Both the position numbers and the translations under genes were made by a program. A model generated the notes under the pieces. That model saw only the letters and a list, made by a program, of their open reading frames with translations, had not been told where the DNA came from and did no database searches. A stretch of 64,000 nt of DNA from Streptomyces sp. NRRL S-646 (lineage in GTDB: Bacteria > Actinomycetota > Actinomycetes > Streptomycetales > Streptomycetaceae), in NCBI RefSeq assembly GCF_000720765.1, contig NZ_JODC01000005.1, forward strand, positions 620,001 through 684,000, read 5' to 3'. Of the stretch, positions 17,004 through 25,361 are shown one piece after another. Within the stretch, counting starts at the first letter, position 1. Every line of letters starts with the position of its first letter.

Positions 17004-18005
17004 GTGGATGTTTCCCCGACCCTGTGGGTCCTTACCATCGTGGGCCTTGCCGCCCTGATCGCGGTCGACTTCTTCATCGGCCGCAAGCCGCACGACGTCT
17101 CGATCAAGGAAGCCGGGATCTGGACGGTCGTCTGGATCGCCCTGGCCGGGCTCTTCGGACTCGGTCTGCTCCTCTTCGGCGGCGGCCAGGCCGGCGGCGA
17201 GTTCTTCGCGGGCTTCATCACCGAGAAGTCCCTGAGCGTCGACAACCTCTTCGTCTTCGTCCTGATCATGGCGAAGTTCGCGGTGCCCTCCCAGTACCAG
17301 CAGCGGGTGCTGCTCGTCGGCGTCCTCATAGCCCTGGTCCTGCGGGCGATCTTCATCGCCGCCGGTGCGGCGATCCTCGCCAGCTTCGCGTGGGTCTTCT
17401 ACCTCTTCGGTGCCTTCCTCATCTGGACCGCCTGGAAGCTCATCCAGGAGGCCCGGGCCGATGAGGAGGACGAGGAGTTCGAGGAGAACAAGCTGCTCAA
17501 GGCCGCCGAGCGCCGCTTCGGCGTCGCCGACCGCTACCACGGCACGAAGCTGTGGATCGAGCAGAACGGCAAGCGGGTCATGACGCCGATGCTGGTCGTG
17601 ATGCTCGCGATCGGCACCACCGACGTCCTGTTCGCCCTCGACTCGATCCCCGCGATCTTCGGCCTGACCCAGGACCCGTACATCGTCTTCACCGCCAACG
17701 CCTTCGCGCTGATGGGCCTCAGGCAGCTGTACTTCCTGATCGGCGGCCTGTTGAAGAAGCTGGTCCACCTCAGCTACGGCCTATCGATCATCCTCGGCTT
17801 CATCGGCGTCAAGCTGGTGCTGCACGCGCTGCACGAGTCCGGCGTCCACGTCCCGGAGATCTCCATCCCGGTCTCCCTCGGCGTGATCTGCTCGGTCCTG
17901 ATCGTCACCACCATCACCAGCCTGAGGGCGACAAAGAAGCAGGCGGCGGCCGAGGCGGCGCAGGCGCAGAGCGAAGGCGCTGCGAAGGACAGCATCCAGG
18001 CCTGA
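17004..18005 (+). CDS. terC: TerC-family membrane protein (probable Mn2+ exporter)
   Basis: A 333-residue TerC/Alx-type integral membrane protein with about nine hydrophobic segments. Family motifs are DFFIGRKPHDVS, FFAGFITEKSLSVDNLFVFVLIMAKF and the acidic DVLFALDSIPAIFGLTQDPYIVFTANAFALMGLRQLYF. Family members export Mn2+ or support metalation of secreted proteins. An Asp/Glu-rich cytoplasmic loop (ADEEDEEFEENK) is notable. The GTG at 17004 is chosen because GGAGG lies 5 nt upstream and the long open leader before it is the riboswitch. A perfect 20-bp-stem terminator follows. Confidence 0.9.
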   Translation: MDVSPTLWVLTIVGLAALIAVDFFIGRKPHDVSIKEAGIWTVVWIALAGLFGLGLLLFGGGQAGGEFFAGFITEKSLSVDNLFVFVLIMAKFAVPSQYQQRVLLVGVLIALVLRAIFIAAGAAILASFAWVFYLFGAFLIWTAWKLIQEARADEEDEEFEENKLLKAAERRFGVADRYHGTKLWIEQNGKRVMTPMLVVMLAIGTTDVLFALDSIPAIFGLTQDPYIVFTANAFALMGLRQLYFLIGGLLKKLVHLSYGLSIILGFIGVKLVLHALHESGVHVPEISIPVSLGVICSVLIVTTITSLRATKKQAAAEAAQAQSEGAAKDSIQA

Positions 18006-18030
18006 CTGCGACGGACGTAGAAACAACCAC

Positions 18031-18075
18031 CACCGGGAGCGGTGCGCGGCGAATTGCCGCGCACCGCTCCCGGTG
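18031..18075 (+). terminator. Strong terminator after terC
   Basis: A perfect inverted repeat with 20-bp arms (18031-18050 and 18056-18075) and a GAATT loop, followed by a T-rich tail (CTTGCTTGTTTCC). This is the strongest terminator-like structure in the window. Confidence 0.85.
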
Positions 18076-18136
18076 CTTGCTTGTTTCCTGAGCGCGTTTC
18101 CCGGCCAGGGAGCGCCCTGGCCGCGTGGAGGTACCC

Positions 18137-18439
18137 ATGAAGTTCGTACAGATCATCACCTTCGAGACCGAGCGTCTGGAGGAGATGCAGCAACTGGTGC
18201 AGGAGGCGAGGGAGCGCAACGCCGGCCGGGCGGGCGGCCCCACGCACAGCATGCTCCTCAAAGACCGGGACAATCCCCGCCGCTATCTGGCGCTGATCGA
18301 ATTCGAGTCGTACGAGGACGCGATGCGGAACAGCAACGACCCCGAGACGGCCAAGATGGCGGAGCAGATGGGCGCGCTGAGCATTGGCGAGCGCACGTTC
18401 ACCAACTGCGACCTGCTGGAGATGAGCGAGCTCAAATAG
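18137..18439 (+). CDS. Small dimeric alpha/beta-barrel-like protein
   Basis: A 100-residue protein with the feel of the ABM/dimeric alpha-beta barrel superfamily. It opens with a hydrophobic strand (MKFVQIITFET), followed by a helix (LEEMQQLVQEARER), a strand segment (YLALIEFESYEDAMRNS) and a short C-terminal helix. No catalytic residues can be assigned. GGAGG upstream supports the ATG at 18137. It sits alone between two strong terminators, so it is transcribed as its own unit. Confidence 0.7.
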   Translation: MKFVQIITFETERLEEMQQLVQEARERNAGRAGGPTHSMLLKDRDNPRRYLALIEFESYEDAMRNSNDPETAKMAEQMGALSIGERTFTNCDLLEMSELK

Positions 18440-18456
18440 CCGCGCACCCCCCGAAG

Positions 18457-18485
18457 GGGCCCCGCACCGCCCGGGTGCGGGGCCC
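18457..18485 (+). terminator. Terminator hairpin
   Basis: GGGCCCCGCACC, a 5-nt loop (GCCCG), and the exact complement, 17 nt after the stop of the small barrel protein and just before chaA. Confidence 0.75.
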
Positions 18486-18509
18486 GTACGTCTCTGCCAC
18501 GATCGCTGC

Positions 18510-19610
18510 ATGATCGCTCGGCTCAGGTCGCTCACGACGCAGTGGACGTCCGTCGTGCCGGTGCTATCGATCGTCCTGCTGGCCTTCACCTGGGGGCGTG
18601 ATCTGCCCGCCGCGGTCGTCGCTGTGGTCACCCTCGTCCTCGCCGGCGCCGTCCTCGCCGCCGTGCACCACGCCGAGGTGGTCGCCCACCGGGTCGGCGA
18701 ACCCTTCGGCTCCCTCGTACTCGCGGTCGCCGTCACGGTCATCGAGGTCGCCCTGATCGTCACCCTGATGGCAGACGGCGGCGGCAAGAGCTCGACCCTG
18801 GCCAGGGACACGGTCTTCGCGGCGGTGATGATCACCTGCAACGGCATCGTCGGCCTCTGTCTGCTGGTCGCCTCCGTGCGTCACGGCACCGCGGTCTTCA
18901 ACCCCGAAGGCACCGGCGCCGCGCTCGCCACCGTCGCCACCCTGGCCACGCTCAGCCTGGTACTGCCGACGTTCACCACCAGCAAGCCGGGCCCGGAGTT
19001 CTCGGGCGTACAGCTGACCTTCGCCGCGATCTCCTCGCTGATCCTTTACGGCCTGTTCGTCGCGACCCAGACCGTGCGGCACCGCGACTACTTCCTGCCC
19101 ATCAGCCGCCAGGGCGGGGTGATCACCACCGACGACCACGCGGACACCCCGACCGTCCGCACCGCGTGGATCAGCCTGGCCCTGCTCGGTCTCGCGCTGA
19201 TCGGCGTGGTCGGCCTGGCCAAGGGTGTGTCGCCCACCATCGAGTCCGCAGTGGAGGCCGCCGGACTGCACCACGCGGTCGTCGGCGTGATCATCGCCCT
19301 GCTGGTGCTGCTCCCCGAGACCATCGCGGCCCTGCGCTCCGCCCGCCGCGACCGGGTGCAGACCAGCCTGAACCTGGCCCTCGGCTCCGCCATGGCCAGC
19401 ATCGGCCTGACCATCCCCGCCGTCGCCCTGGCATCCATCTGGCTCTCCGGCCCGCTCGTCCTCGGCCTCGGCTCCACCCACATGGTGCTGCTCGCCCTGA
19501 CCGTGGTGGTGAGCTCCCTGACCGTGGTGCCGGGCCGGGCCACGCCGCTGCAGGGCGGGGTCCATCTGGTGCTGTTCGCGGCGTACTTGGAGCTCGCCAT
19601 CAATCCATGA
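18510..19610 (+). CDS. chaA: Ca2+/H+ antiporter (ChaA-like)
   Basis: A 366-residue cation/proton antiporter of the CaCA superfamily with eleven hydrophobic segments. The two alpha-repeats are visible: GEPFGSLVLAVAVTVIEVALIV in the N-half and VIIALLVLLPETIAALRSARRDRVQTSLNLALGSAMASIGLTIP in the C-half, with the key acidic residues. It exports Ca2+ (and possibly other cations) at alkaline pH or under salt stress. The 3' end overlaps the convergent MFS gene by 11 bp. With terC and the Ca2+-binding TerD proteins next door, it fits a metal/stress group. Confidence 0.88.
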   Translation: MIARLRSLTTQWTSVVPVLSIVLLAFTWGRDLPAAVVAVVTLVLAGAVLAAVHHAEVVAHRVGEPFGSLVLAVAVTVIEVALIVTLMADGGGKSSTLARDTVFAAVMITCNGIVGLCLLVASVRHGTAVFNPEGTGAALATVATLATLSLVLPTFTTSKPGPEFSGVQLTFAAISSLILYGLFVATQTVRHRDYFLPISRQGGVITTDDHADTPTVRTAWISLALLGLALIGVVGLAKGVSPTIESAVEAAGLHHAVVGVIIALLVLLPETIAALRSARRDRVQTSLNLALGSAMASIGLTIPAVALASIWLSGPLVLGLGSTHMVLLALTVVVSSLTVVPGRATPLQGGVHLVLFAAYLELAINP

Positions 19611-20904
19611 CCGGCTCCGGGGCGACCACCGCCACCGGCCGCGTCTCCGGCAGCAGCGCGAAGCACCCGAGGCTCAGCAGCGCGATCCCCGTCAGATAGG
19701 CCCCCACGCCCCACGGGACCCGGCCGCTGTGCCCGACCAGCGCCGTCGCCGCGATCGGCGTGAGCGCGCCACCGAGTACCCCGCCGAGGTTGTAGCCGAC
19801 AGCCGCTCCCGTGCAGCGCACCCGCGGCTCGTACAGTTCGGACAGATACGCGGCGATCACCCCGGACATCGTGACGAACGCGAGCAGCGCCCCCAGGAAG
19901 CCGGCGAACATCAGCAGCGGCTCACCGGTCGCGAGGAGGTAGACCGTCGGAAACATCCAAGCGGTGGCGGCGGTGCACCCGGCCAGGCACATCGGCCGTC
20001 GCCCGTAGCGGTCCCCGAGCAGCGCGGCCAGCGGGGTGAGCGCGCCCATCACCACCACCGCGGCCATGATGCAGGTCAACATGACAGTACGGCTCACCCC
20101 GAGCCGCTCCGTCGCGTACGCGAGGGACCAGGTCGTCACGGTGTAGAAGATCGCGTACCCGACGGAGAGCGCCCCGGCCGTCAGCAGGACGAGCCGCCAG
20201 TGGCCGCGCACGACCTCCGCGAGCGGCACGCGCGCGTGGTCGTCGATCTCCAGGAAGCTGGGGCTCTCGGCGAGCGACGACCGCAGCCACAGCCCCGCCG
20301 CGGCCAGCACACCCGCCGCCCAGAACGGCACCCGCCATCCCCACTGGGCGAACTGCGCGTCGGACAGCGTCGCCGACAGCGCCAGCACCACACCATTGGC
20401 GAGCAGGAACCCCAGGGCGGGCCCGACCTGCGGGAAGCTCGACCACAGGGCACGCCGTTCGGCGGGCGCGTGCTCGGCGGTGAGCAGCACCGCCCCGCCC
20501 CACTCCCCGCCGAGCCCCAGCCCCTGCAGAAAACGCAGCACCAGGAGCAGTGCGGGGGCGGCCCCACCGATCGACTCGTACGTCGGCACACAGCCGACCG
20601 CGACCGTGGCAGCGCCGGTCAGCAGCAGCGAGCCGACCAGGACCGGCCGGCGTCCGCGCCGGTCCCCGATGTGCCCGAACAGCACCGAGCCCAGCGGCCG
20701 CGCCACGAACCCCACGCCGAACGTGACGAAGGCCGCGAGAGTGCCCGCCACCGGTGAGAACGCCGGGAAGAACAGCGGCCCCAGGACCAGCGCCGCGGCG
20801 GTCCCGTAGACGAAGAAGTCGTAGAACTCGATGGCCGTCCCGGCGAGCGAGGCGGCCGCGAGCCGCAGCATGGAGGGTCTCATTACGGTGCGTACGTCGT
20901 GCAT
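19600..20904 (-). CDS. MFS transporter, metabolite:H+ symporter (MHS) type
   Basis: A 434-residue twelve-helix major facilitator of the shikimate/alpha-ketoglutarate/proline permease group. Signatures are GTAIEFYDFFVYGTAAALVLGPLFFP at helix 1, GHIGDRRGRRPVL in the loop between helices 2 and 3, RFLQGLGLGGEWGGAVLL at helix 4 and DRYGRRPM in the second half. Substrates are probably organic acids or betaine-like compounds. The ATG at 20904 and another at 20883 (MRPSML) are both possible, and neither has a clear ribosome site. Confidence 0.82.
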   Translation of the reverse strand: MHDVRTVMRPSMLRLAAASLAGTAIEFYDFFVYGTAAALVLGPLFFPAFSPVAGTLAAFVTFGVGFVARPLGSVLFGHIGDRRGRRPVLVGSLLLTGAATVAVGCVPTYESIGGAAPALLLVLRFLQGLGLGGEWGGAVLLTAEHAPAERRALWSSFPQVGPALGFLLANGVVLALSATLSDAQFAQWGWRVPFWAAGVLAAAGLWLRSSLAESPSFLEIDDHARVPLAEVVRGHWRLVLLTAGALSVGYAIFYTVTTWSLAYATERLGVSRTVMLTCIMAAVVVMGALTPLAALLGDRYGRRPMCLAGCTAATAWMFPTVYLLATGEPLLMFAGFLGALLAFVTMSGVIAAYLSELYEPRVRCTGAAVGYNLGGVLGGALTPIAATALVGHSGRVPWGVGAYLTGIALLSLGCFALLPETRPVAVVAPEPVMD

Positions 20905-21097
20905 GCCGCGTCAACTACCCACGGTGACAGCGGGTTACGGGGACGCACGGGCGTGATCGGGCCTCGCCGGTACGGGAGGTGATGCGCCGGGCGGGCCGTC
21001 GGGAGTGCGGGCCGTCCCGCCGCGAATGCACCGTGATAAACCGGGTGCGAACAGCGGTCCTCGACGGATCGCCGCAAACCACCGGACCGGAGGAACC

Positions 21098-21571
21098 GTG
21101 CCCCGCACCCTGGCCAACGCCCCGATCATGATCCTCAACGGGCCCAACCTGAACCTGCTCGGCCAGCGCCAGCCGGAGATCTACGGCAAGGACACCCTCG
21201 CCGACGTCGAGGCCCTGTGCGCCAAGGCGGCCGCCGCGCACGGCGGCACGGTGGACTTCCGGCAGTCCAACCACGAGGGCGAGTTGGTCGACTGGATCCA
21301 CGAGGCACGGCTGAACCACTGCGGGATCGTCATCAACCCCGGGGCGTACTCCCACACGTCAGTTGCGATTCTGGACGCACTCAACACCTGCGACGGACTG
21401 CCCGTGCTGGAGGTGCACATCTCCAACATCCACCAGCGCGAGTCGTTCCGGCACCACTCGTACGTCTCCCTGCGCGCCGACGGCGTCATCGCCGGGTGCG
21501 GAGTACAGGGATACGTGTTCGGCGTGGAGCGTGTCGCGGCGCTGGTGGGGGTCGCTCAGGCCGACGCGTAA
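21098..21571 (+). CDS. aroQ: 3-dehydroquinate dehydratase, type II
   Basis: A 157-residue type II dehydroquinase that converts 3-dehydroquinate to 3-dehydroshikimate in the shikimate pathway. Hallmarks are [19 protein letters not shown] (with the catalytic Arg and Tyr), [32 protein letters not shown] and [26 protein letters not shown] sits 6 nt before the GTG at 21098. It stands alone, facing the amino acid ABC operon 25 bp downstream. Confidence 0.96.
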   Translation: MPRTLANAPIMILNGPNLNLLGQRQPEIYGKDTLADVEALCAKAAAAHGGTVDFRQSNHEGELVDWIHEARLNHCGIVINPGAYSHTSVAILDALNTCDGLPVLEVHISNIHQRESFRHHSYVSLRADGVIAGCGVQGYVFGVERVAALVGVAQADA

Positions 21572-21596
21572 GCCCCGATCACCAGGCGCCCGAGTC

Positions 21597-22349
21597 TTAC
21601 AGCCGGCCCGCCTCCACGATCCGCCGCAGGAACCGCTGCGTGCGTTCCTGCTGCGGGTCGCCGAAGACCTGCTCGGCGGTTCCGCGCTCCAGGACCACCC
21701 CCGAGTCCAGAAAACAAACCTGGTCGGCGACGTCCCGGGCGAAGCCCATCTCGTGCGTGGCCAGCACCATGGTCATGCCGTCGTCCTTCAGGTCCCGCAC
21801 GACGGTGAGGACCTCGCCGACGAGCTCGGGGTCGAGGGCGGCGGTGATCTCGTCGAGCAGCAGCAGCCGCGGCCGTACGGCCAGAGCCCGCACGATCGCC
21901 ACCCGCTGCTGCTGACCGCCGCTCAGCCGGTCCGGGTACTCGCTCGCCTTGCCGCCCAGCCCGAGCCGGTCCAGCAGCTCCCGGGCACGCTCCTCGGCCT
22001 CCGCACGGGAGGCGCCGTGCACCCGCCGCGGGGCAAGGGTGACGTTGTCCAGGACCGTCATGTGCGGGAACAGGTTGTAGGCCTGGAAGACCACGCCGAT
22101 ACGGCGGCGAACCGCGTCCTGGTCGGCGCGCGGATCGGTGATCTCCTCGCCGTCCAACCAGATCGCCCCGTCGTCGATCTCCTCCAGGAGGTTCGCGCAC
22201 CGCAGCAGCGTCGACTTGCCCGAGCCGGAGGCGCCGATCAACGCGGTCACCGTGTGCGGCGCGACCTCCAGGTCGACATCGCGCAGGACGACCGAGTCGC
22301 CGAAGGTCTTGCGCACGGACTCCATGCGCAGCACGGGCGCGTCGCTCAT
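21597..22349 (-). CDS. Polar amino acid ABC transporter, ATP-binding subunit
   Basis: A 250-residue GlnQ-type ATPase. Walker A is [13 protein letters not shown] (about residue 40), followed by Q-loop FQAYNLFPHMTVLDN, signature LSGGQQQRVAI, Walker B LLLLDEITAALDPE and H-loop LATHEMGF. The start ATG overlaps the stop of the permease by 4 bp (ATGA), indicating translational coupling as the last gene of a three-gene operon. Confidence 0.93.
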   Translation of the reverse strand: MSDAPVLRMESVRKTFGDSVVLRDVDLEVAPHTVTALIGASGSGKSTLLRCANLLEEIDDGAIWLDGEEITDPRADQDAVRRRIGVVFQAYNLFPHMTVLDNVTLAPRRVHGASRAEAEERARELLDRLGLGGKASEYPDRLSGGQQQRVAIVRALAVRPRLLLLDEITAALDPELVGEVLTVVRDLKDDGMTMVLATHEMGFARDVADQVCFLDSGVVLERGTAEQVFGDPQQERTQRFLRRIVEAGRL

Positions 22350-23263
22350 ATCGATCCTCCCTGGGCCCGCCGGCGGTCCATCCGTGCCGTCACCCAGTCA
22401 GTGAAGCGGGTCATCGGGATGGTCAGCGCCACGAATACCAGACCCGCGACGATGTACGGCGTGTAGTTGAGGCTGCGCCCCACGATGATGTCCGCGGCCC
22501 GTACGGCGTCGATCGCGCCGCCGATCGAGACGAGTCCGGTGTCCTTCTGCAGCGACACCAGATCGTTCAGCAGGGGCGGCACCTGCCGGCGCACGGCCTG
22601 CGGCAGGACGACATGGCGCAGGGCCTGCCGGTTGGTGAGGCCGAGCGAGCGGGCCGCTGCGCGCTGCGAGGGGTGCACGGACTCGATGCCGGCACGGAAC
22701 ACCTCGGCCACATAGGCCGAATACGTCAGCGTGAGCGCCGTACCGCCGAGGAGCACCGGGTCCACGGTCACGCCCTGCAGCCGCAGCGCGGGAACACCCA
22801 GGACCACGATCATCAGGTTGATGATCAGCGGCAACCCGCGGAAGAAGTCGGTGTAGGCGGCCGCCAGCGCCCTCAGCGGGAAGAACACCGGACCGCGCAG
22901 GGTGCGCGCGATGGCGATCAGCATGCCGAGGACCAGCACCGCCGCGCCGCAGATCAGCAGCAGCCGGACGTTGAGCCAGAGCCCTTCGAGGACCTTGGGG
23001 AACGCCTCGCGCGCGTACTGCCCGTTGAAGAACGTCTCCTTGGTGCGCGGCCAGCCGGGCGCATTGACGACGATCAGATAGAGGACCACGCCTGTGACGA
23101 GGGTCGACAGCGCGGCGATCGCCGTCGCGCGGCGGGCACGCGCGCGCTTGAAGGCTTCACGCTCGATGCGCCGCTGCGACGGGACGTAGCCGTCGCCCCC
23201 GCCGGGCATGTCACCCTTGTCGTCCGCGTCCTCCCGGCCGGACTCCTCCTTGGCGACGGTCAC
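22346..23263 (-). CDS. Polar amino acid ABC transporter, permease subunit
   Basis: A 305-residue inner-membrane permease of the HisM/GlnP type. A basic cytoplasmic N-terminus (about 45 residues) is followed by a first helix, an external loop, and the conserved core YTDFFRGLPLIINLMIV and LTLTYSAYVAEVFRAGIESVHPSQRAAARSLGLTNRQALRHVVLPQA (EAA-type loop). The GTG at 23263 forms a GTGA overlap with the upstream binding-protein stop. An ATG further in (MPGGGDGY) is a less likely start. It pairs with the ATPase and binding protein on either side. Confidence 0.9.
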   Translation of the reverse strand: MTVAKEESGREDADDKGDMPGGGDGYVPSQRRIEREAFKRARARRATAIAALSTLVTGVVLYLIVVNAPGWPRTKETFFNGQYAREAFPKVLEGLWLNVRLLLICGAAVLVLGMLIAIARTLRGPVFFPLRALAAAYTDFFRGLPLIINLMIVVLGVPALRLQGVTVDPVLLGGTALTLTYSAYVAEVFRAGIESVHPSQRAAARSLGLTNRQALRHVVLPQAVRRQVPPLLNDLVSLQKDTGLVSIGGAIDAVRAADIIVGRSLNYTPYIVAGLVFVALTIPMTRFTDWVTARMDRRRAQGGSI

Positions 23264-24144
23264 TTGAGCACCGGAGCGTCGACGGCGTCCGAGAGCCACT
23301 GCTTCTCGATCTTCGCCAGCGTGCCGTCCTTGCGAAGGGCGTCGACGGCGCCCGTCACGCACGAGGTGAGGGCGCTGCCCTTGTCGAGTACGAGCCCGAA
23401 CTGCTCCGGCGTACCGCCCTGGTTCTCGAACTGCCCGACGATCCTGGCCTCGGTCACCTCGGCCGCGGTGATGTAGAACGCGGTCGGCAGATCGGTGACG
23501 ATGGCGTCGACCTGGCCGTTCTTCAGCGCGGACTTGGCCTGGTCGTTCTTGGCGTAGACCGCGGCCTCCTGCTTCGGCTTCACCACGTCGTCGATGTAGT
23601 CGAGGCTGGTGGTGCCGACCTGGGCGCCCAGCTTGAGGCCCTTGAGATCCGCGATGCTCGTCGCCTTCGCGGCCTTGGAGCCCTTCAGCGCGATGACGGC
23701 CTGGCGCACGTCGTAGTAGCCGGAGGAGAAGTCCACGGCCTTCTTGCGCTCGTTGCTGATCGACACCTGGTTGATGTCGAAGTCGAAGGTCTTCACGCCG
23801 GGCGCGAAGGCCTTGTTGAAGGGCACGCTCTGCCAGACGACGGCGCTCTTGTCGTAGCCGAGCTGCTGCGCCACCGCATAGGCGACCGCGGACTCGAAGC
23901 CCTTGCCGTTGGCGGGCTTGTCGTCCTTGAACCACGGCTCGTACGCGGGCTCGTCCGTGGCGATGGTCAGCTTGCCGGACGTCTTGGTGGCCAGCTTGCC
24001 CTTGGCGCAGGTCTTCGGGGCCGAACCGGACGGTGTGGCCGCGGCCTTGTCCTCCGGCTGCGGAGCGCAGCCGACAGCGGTGGCGAGCAGGCCTATGGTT
24101 GCCGCGGCGACGGCGCGGCGCAGTGCGCGAGGGGCAAGGTGCAT
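23260..24144 (-). CDS. Polar amino acid ABC transporter, substrate-binding lipoprotein
   Basis: A 294-residue extracellular solute-binding protein of family 3. It begins with a lipoprotein signal (RRAVAAATIGLLATAVGC, cysteine near residue 26). The mature part has the typical start KLTIATDEPAYEPWF, the GKGFESAVAYAVAQQLGY helix and the DFDINQVSISNERKKAVDFSSGYYD signature, ending DAVDAPVLK. The preferred ATG at 24144 leaves a standard signal peptide; an ATG at 24168 is possible. First gene of the operon. Specificity (glutamine, glutamate or cystine-like) is not assignable. Confidence 0.9.
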   Translation of the reverse strand: MHLAPRALRRAVAAATIGLLATAVGCAPQPEDKAAATPSGSAPKTCAKGKLATKTSGKLTIATDEPAYEPWFKDDKPANGKGFESAVAYAVAQQLGYDKSAVVWQSVPFNKAFAPGVKTFDFDINQVSISNERKKAVDFSSGYYDVRQAVIALKGSKAAKATSIADLKGLKLGAQVGTTSLDYIDDVVKPKQEAAVYAKNDQAKSALKNGQVDAIVTDLPTAFYITAAEVTEARIVGQFENQGGTPEQFGLVLDKGSALTSCVTGAVDALRKDGTLAKIEKQWLSDAVDAPVLK

Positions 24145-24595
24145 GGCGGGAGAGTGGCAGTCCAGCATCCCGTTTGTCGAGGTCACGACGGGAATTGTCC
24201 GCATAGTGGGAACGCGTGTTGCGGCCTTGTGAACACTTCCTGAGAGAACGCCGGGGCCGCCGGTCGAGGGCGGGGATCGAAAGACCGGCGGCCCATACCG
24301 CGCAGGAGCCGTCATCCTGTGCGGGGCTGCTTCCAGTTGACTGCGCAACAAGGTGCTCGGGGAGCGCGCGCAGGACTTCGGCTCGTGTGAATGGTTCACA
24401 CGGGGCACGTGAGCCAAGTCGGCGCGGGCGTACGGGGAGTTCACGCCGGATCGAGCGCCGAGGCGCGGGGCGCGACCCTTCGCGTCACGACGGGCGCGGC
24501 CGAGGTGTGACGCATCTGCCGCTCGGCGCGCTGTAGGGCATGACTCCCATGGGTCACGGGCCCGTCCTCTCGAGGCGGCAAGCGGGCCGACGCGT
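24145..24595. other. Non-coding upstream region of the amino acid ABC operon
   Basis: About 450 bp without a convincing gene; open frames here lack coding-like third-position bias. It holds a 19-bp inverted repeat (24384-24402), described separately. Nothing else recognisable was seen. Confidence 0.6.
24384..24402. promoter_or_regulatory. 19-bp inverted repeat, possible operator
   Basis: CGTGTGAA-TGG-TTCACACG has perfect 8-bp arms about 240 bp upstream of the amino acid binding-protein gene. Its size fits a dimeric repressor site of GntR or TetR type, but the regulator is unknown. Confidence 0.4.
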
Positions 24596-24633
24596 ACAGG
24601 GGCGGTCAGGTCGTGGAACCTGACCGCCCCTGT
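24596..24633 (-). terminator. Terminator of the MBL hydrolase gene
   Basis: Perfect inverted repeat with 16-bp arms (24596-24611 and 24618-24633) and a 6-nt loop, 17 bp beyond the stop of the minus-strand gene. Confidence 0.8.
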
Positions 24634-24649
24634 GTGCCGTTCGGCGTTC

Positions 24650-25306
24650 TCACCACCCGCGCGCGTGCCACTCCGGCAGATGCGGCCGCTCCGCGCCCAG
24701 GGTCGTGTCGTTGCCGTGTCCGGGGTAGACCCAGGTCTCGTCCGGCAGCACGTCGAAGATCTTCGTCTCGACGTCGTGGATCAGACTGGCAAACGCCTTC
24801 GGATCCTTACGGGTGTTGCCGACACCGCCGGGGAAGAGGCAGTCCCCCGTGAAGACATGGGGATGCCCGTGCGGGTCGTCGTAGACGAGGGCGATCGAGC
24901 CCGGAGTGTGCCCGACCAGGTGGCGCGCGGTGAGCTCCACGTGCCCCACCCGGATGGTGTCGCCGTCGTCGACGAGGACGTCGGTCGGCACCGGGATGCC
25001 GACGGCGTCCTCCCGGCCCGCGTACGTGCGGGCGCCGGTGCCCGTGACGACCTGGGCGAGCGCCTGCCAGTGGTCGCCGTGCTGATGGGTGGTGACGACG
25101 GAGGCGATGCCGTCGTCACCGATCATGCCGAGCAGCGTGTCCGCGTCGTTGGCCGCGTCGATCAGCAACTGCTCATCGGTGGCCCGGCAGCGCAGCAGAT
25201 AGGCGTTGTTGTCCATCGGGCCGACCGCGATCTTGGTGATCATCAGGTCCTTCAGCTCGTGCACATCCGCCGGGCCGCCGACCGTCACCTGTCCGCTGTA
25301 CGTCAT
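24650..25306 (-). CDS. MBL-fold metallo-hydrolase (glyoxalase II-like)
   Basis: A 218-residue metallo-beta-lactamase-fold hydrolase. Metal ligands are in THQHGDHWQ (about residues 73-81), HLVGHTPGS, GDCLFPGG and YPGHGNDTTLG, the order seen in hydroxyacylglutathione hydrolase-like proteins. In actinobacteria these may hydrolyse mycothiol or other thioesters or act as lactonases. A CTATAGG stretch 10-20 nt upstream of the ATG could be the -10 of a short-leader promoter. The next gene upstream is a mycothiol-dependent family member in the same orientation. Confidence 0.85.
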   Translation of the reverse strand: MTYSGQVTVGGPADVHELKDLMITKIAVGPMDNNAYLLRCRATDEQLLIDAANDADTLLGMIGDDGIASVVTTHQHGDHWQALAQVVTGTGARTYAGREDAVGIPVPTDVLVDDGDTIRVGHVELTARHLVGHTPGSIALVYDDPHGHPHVFTGDCLFPGGVGNTRKDPKAFASLIHDVETKIFDVLPDETWVYPGHGNDTTLGAERPHLPEWHARGW

Positions 25307-25361
25307 GGCGGCAGCCTATAGCGGGGGAGCGCGGCAGGAGCCCCCGCCATGGGCCGCGCGG

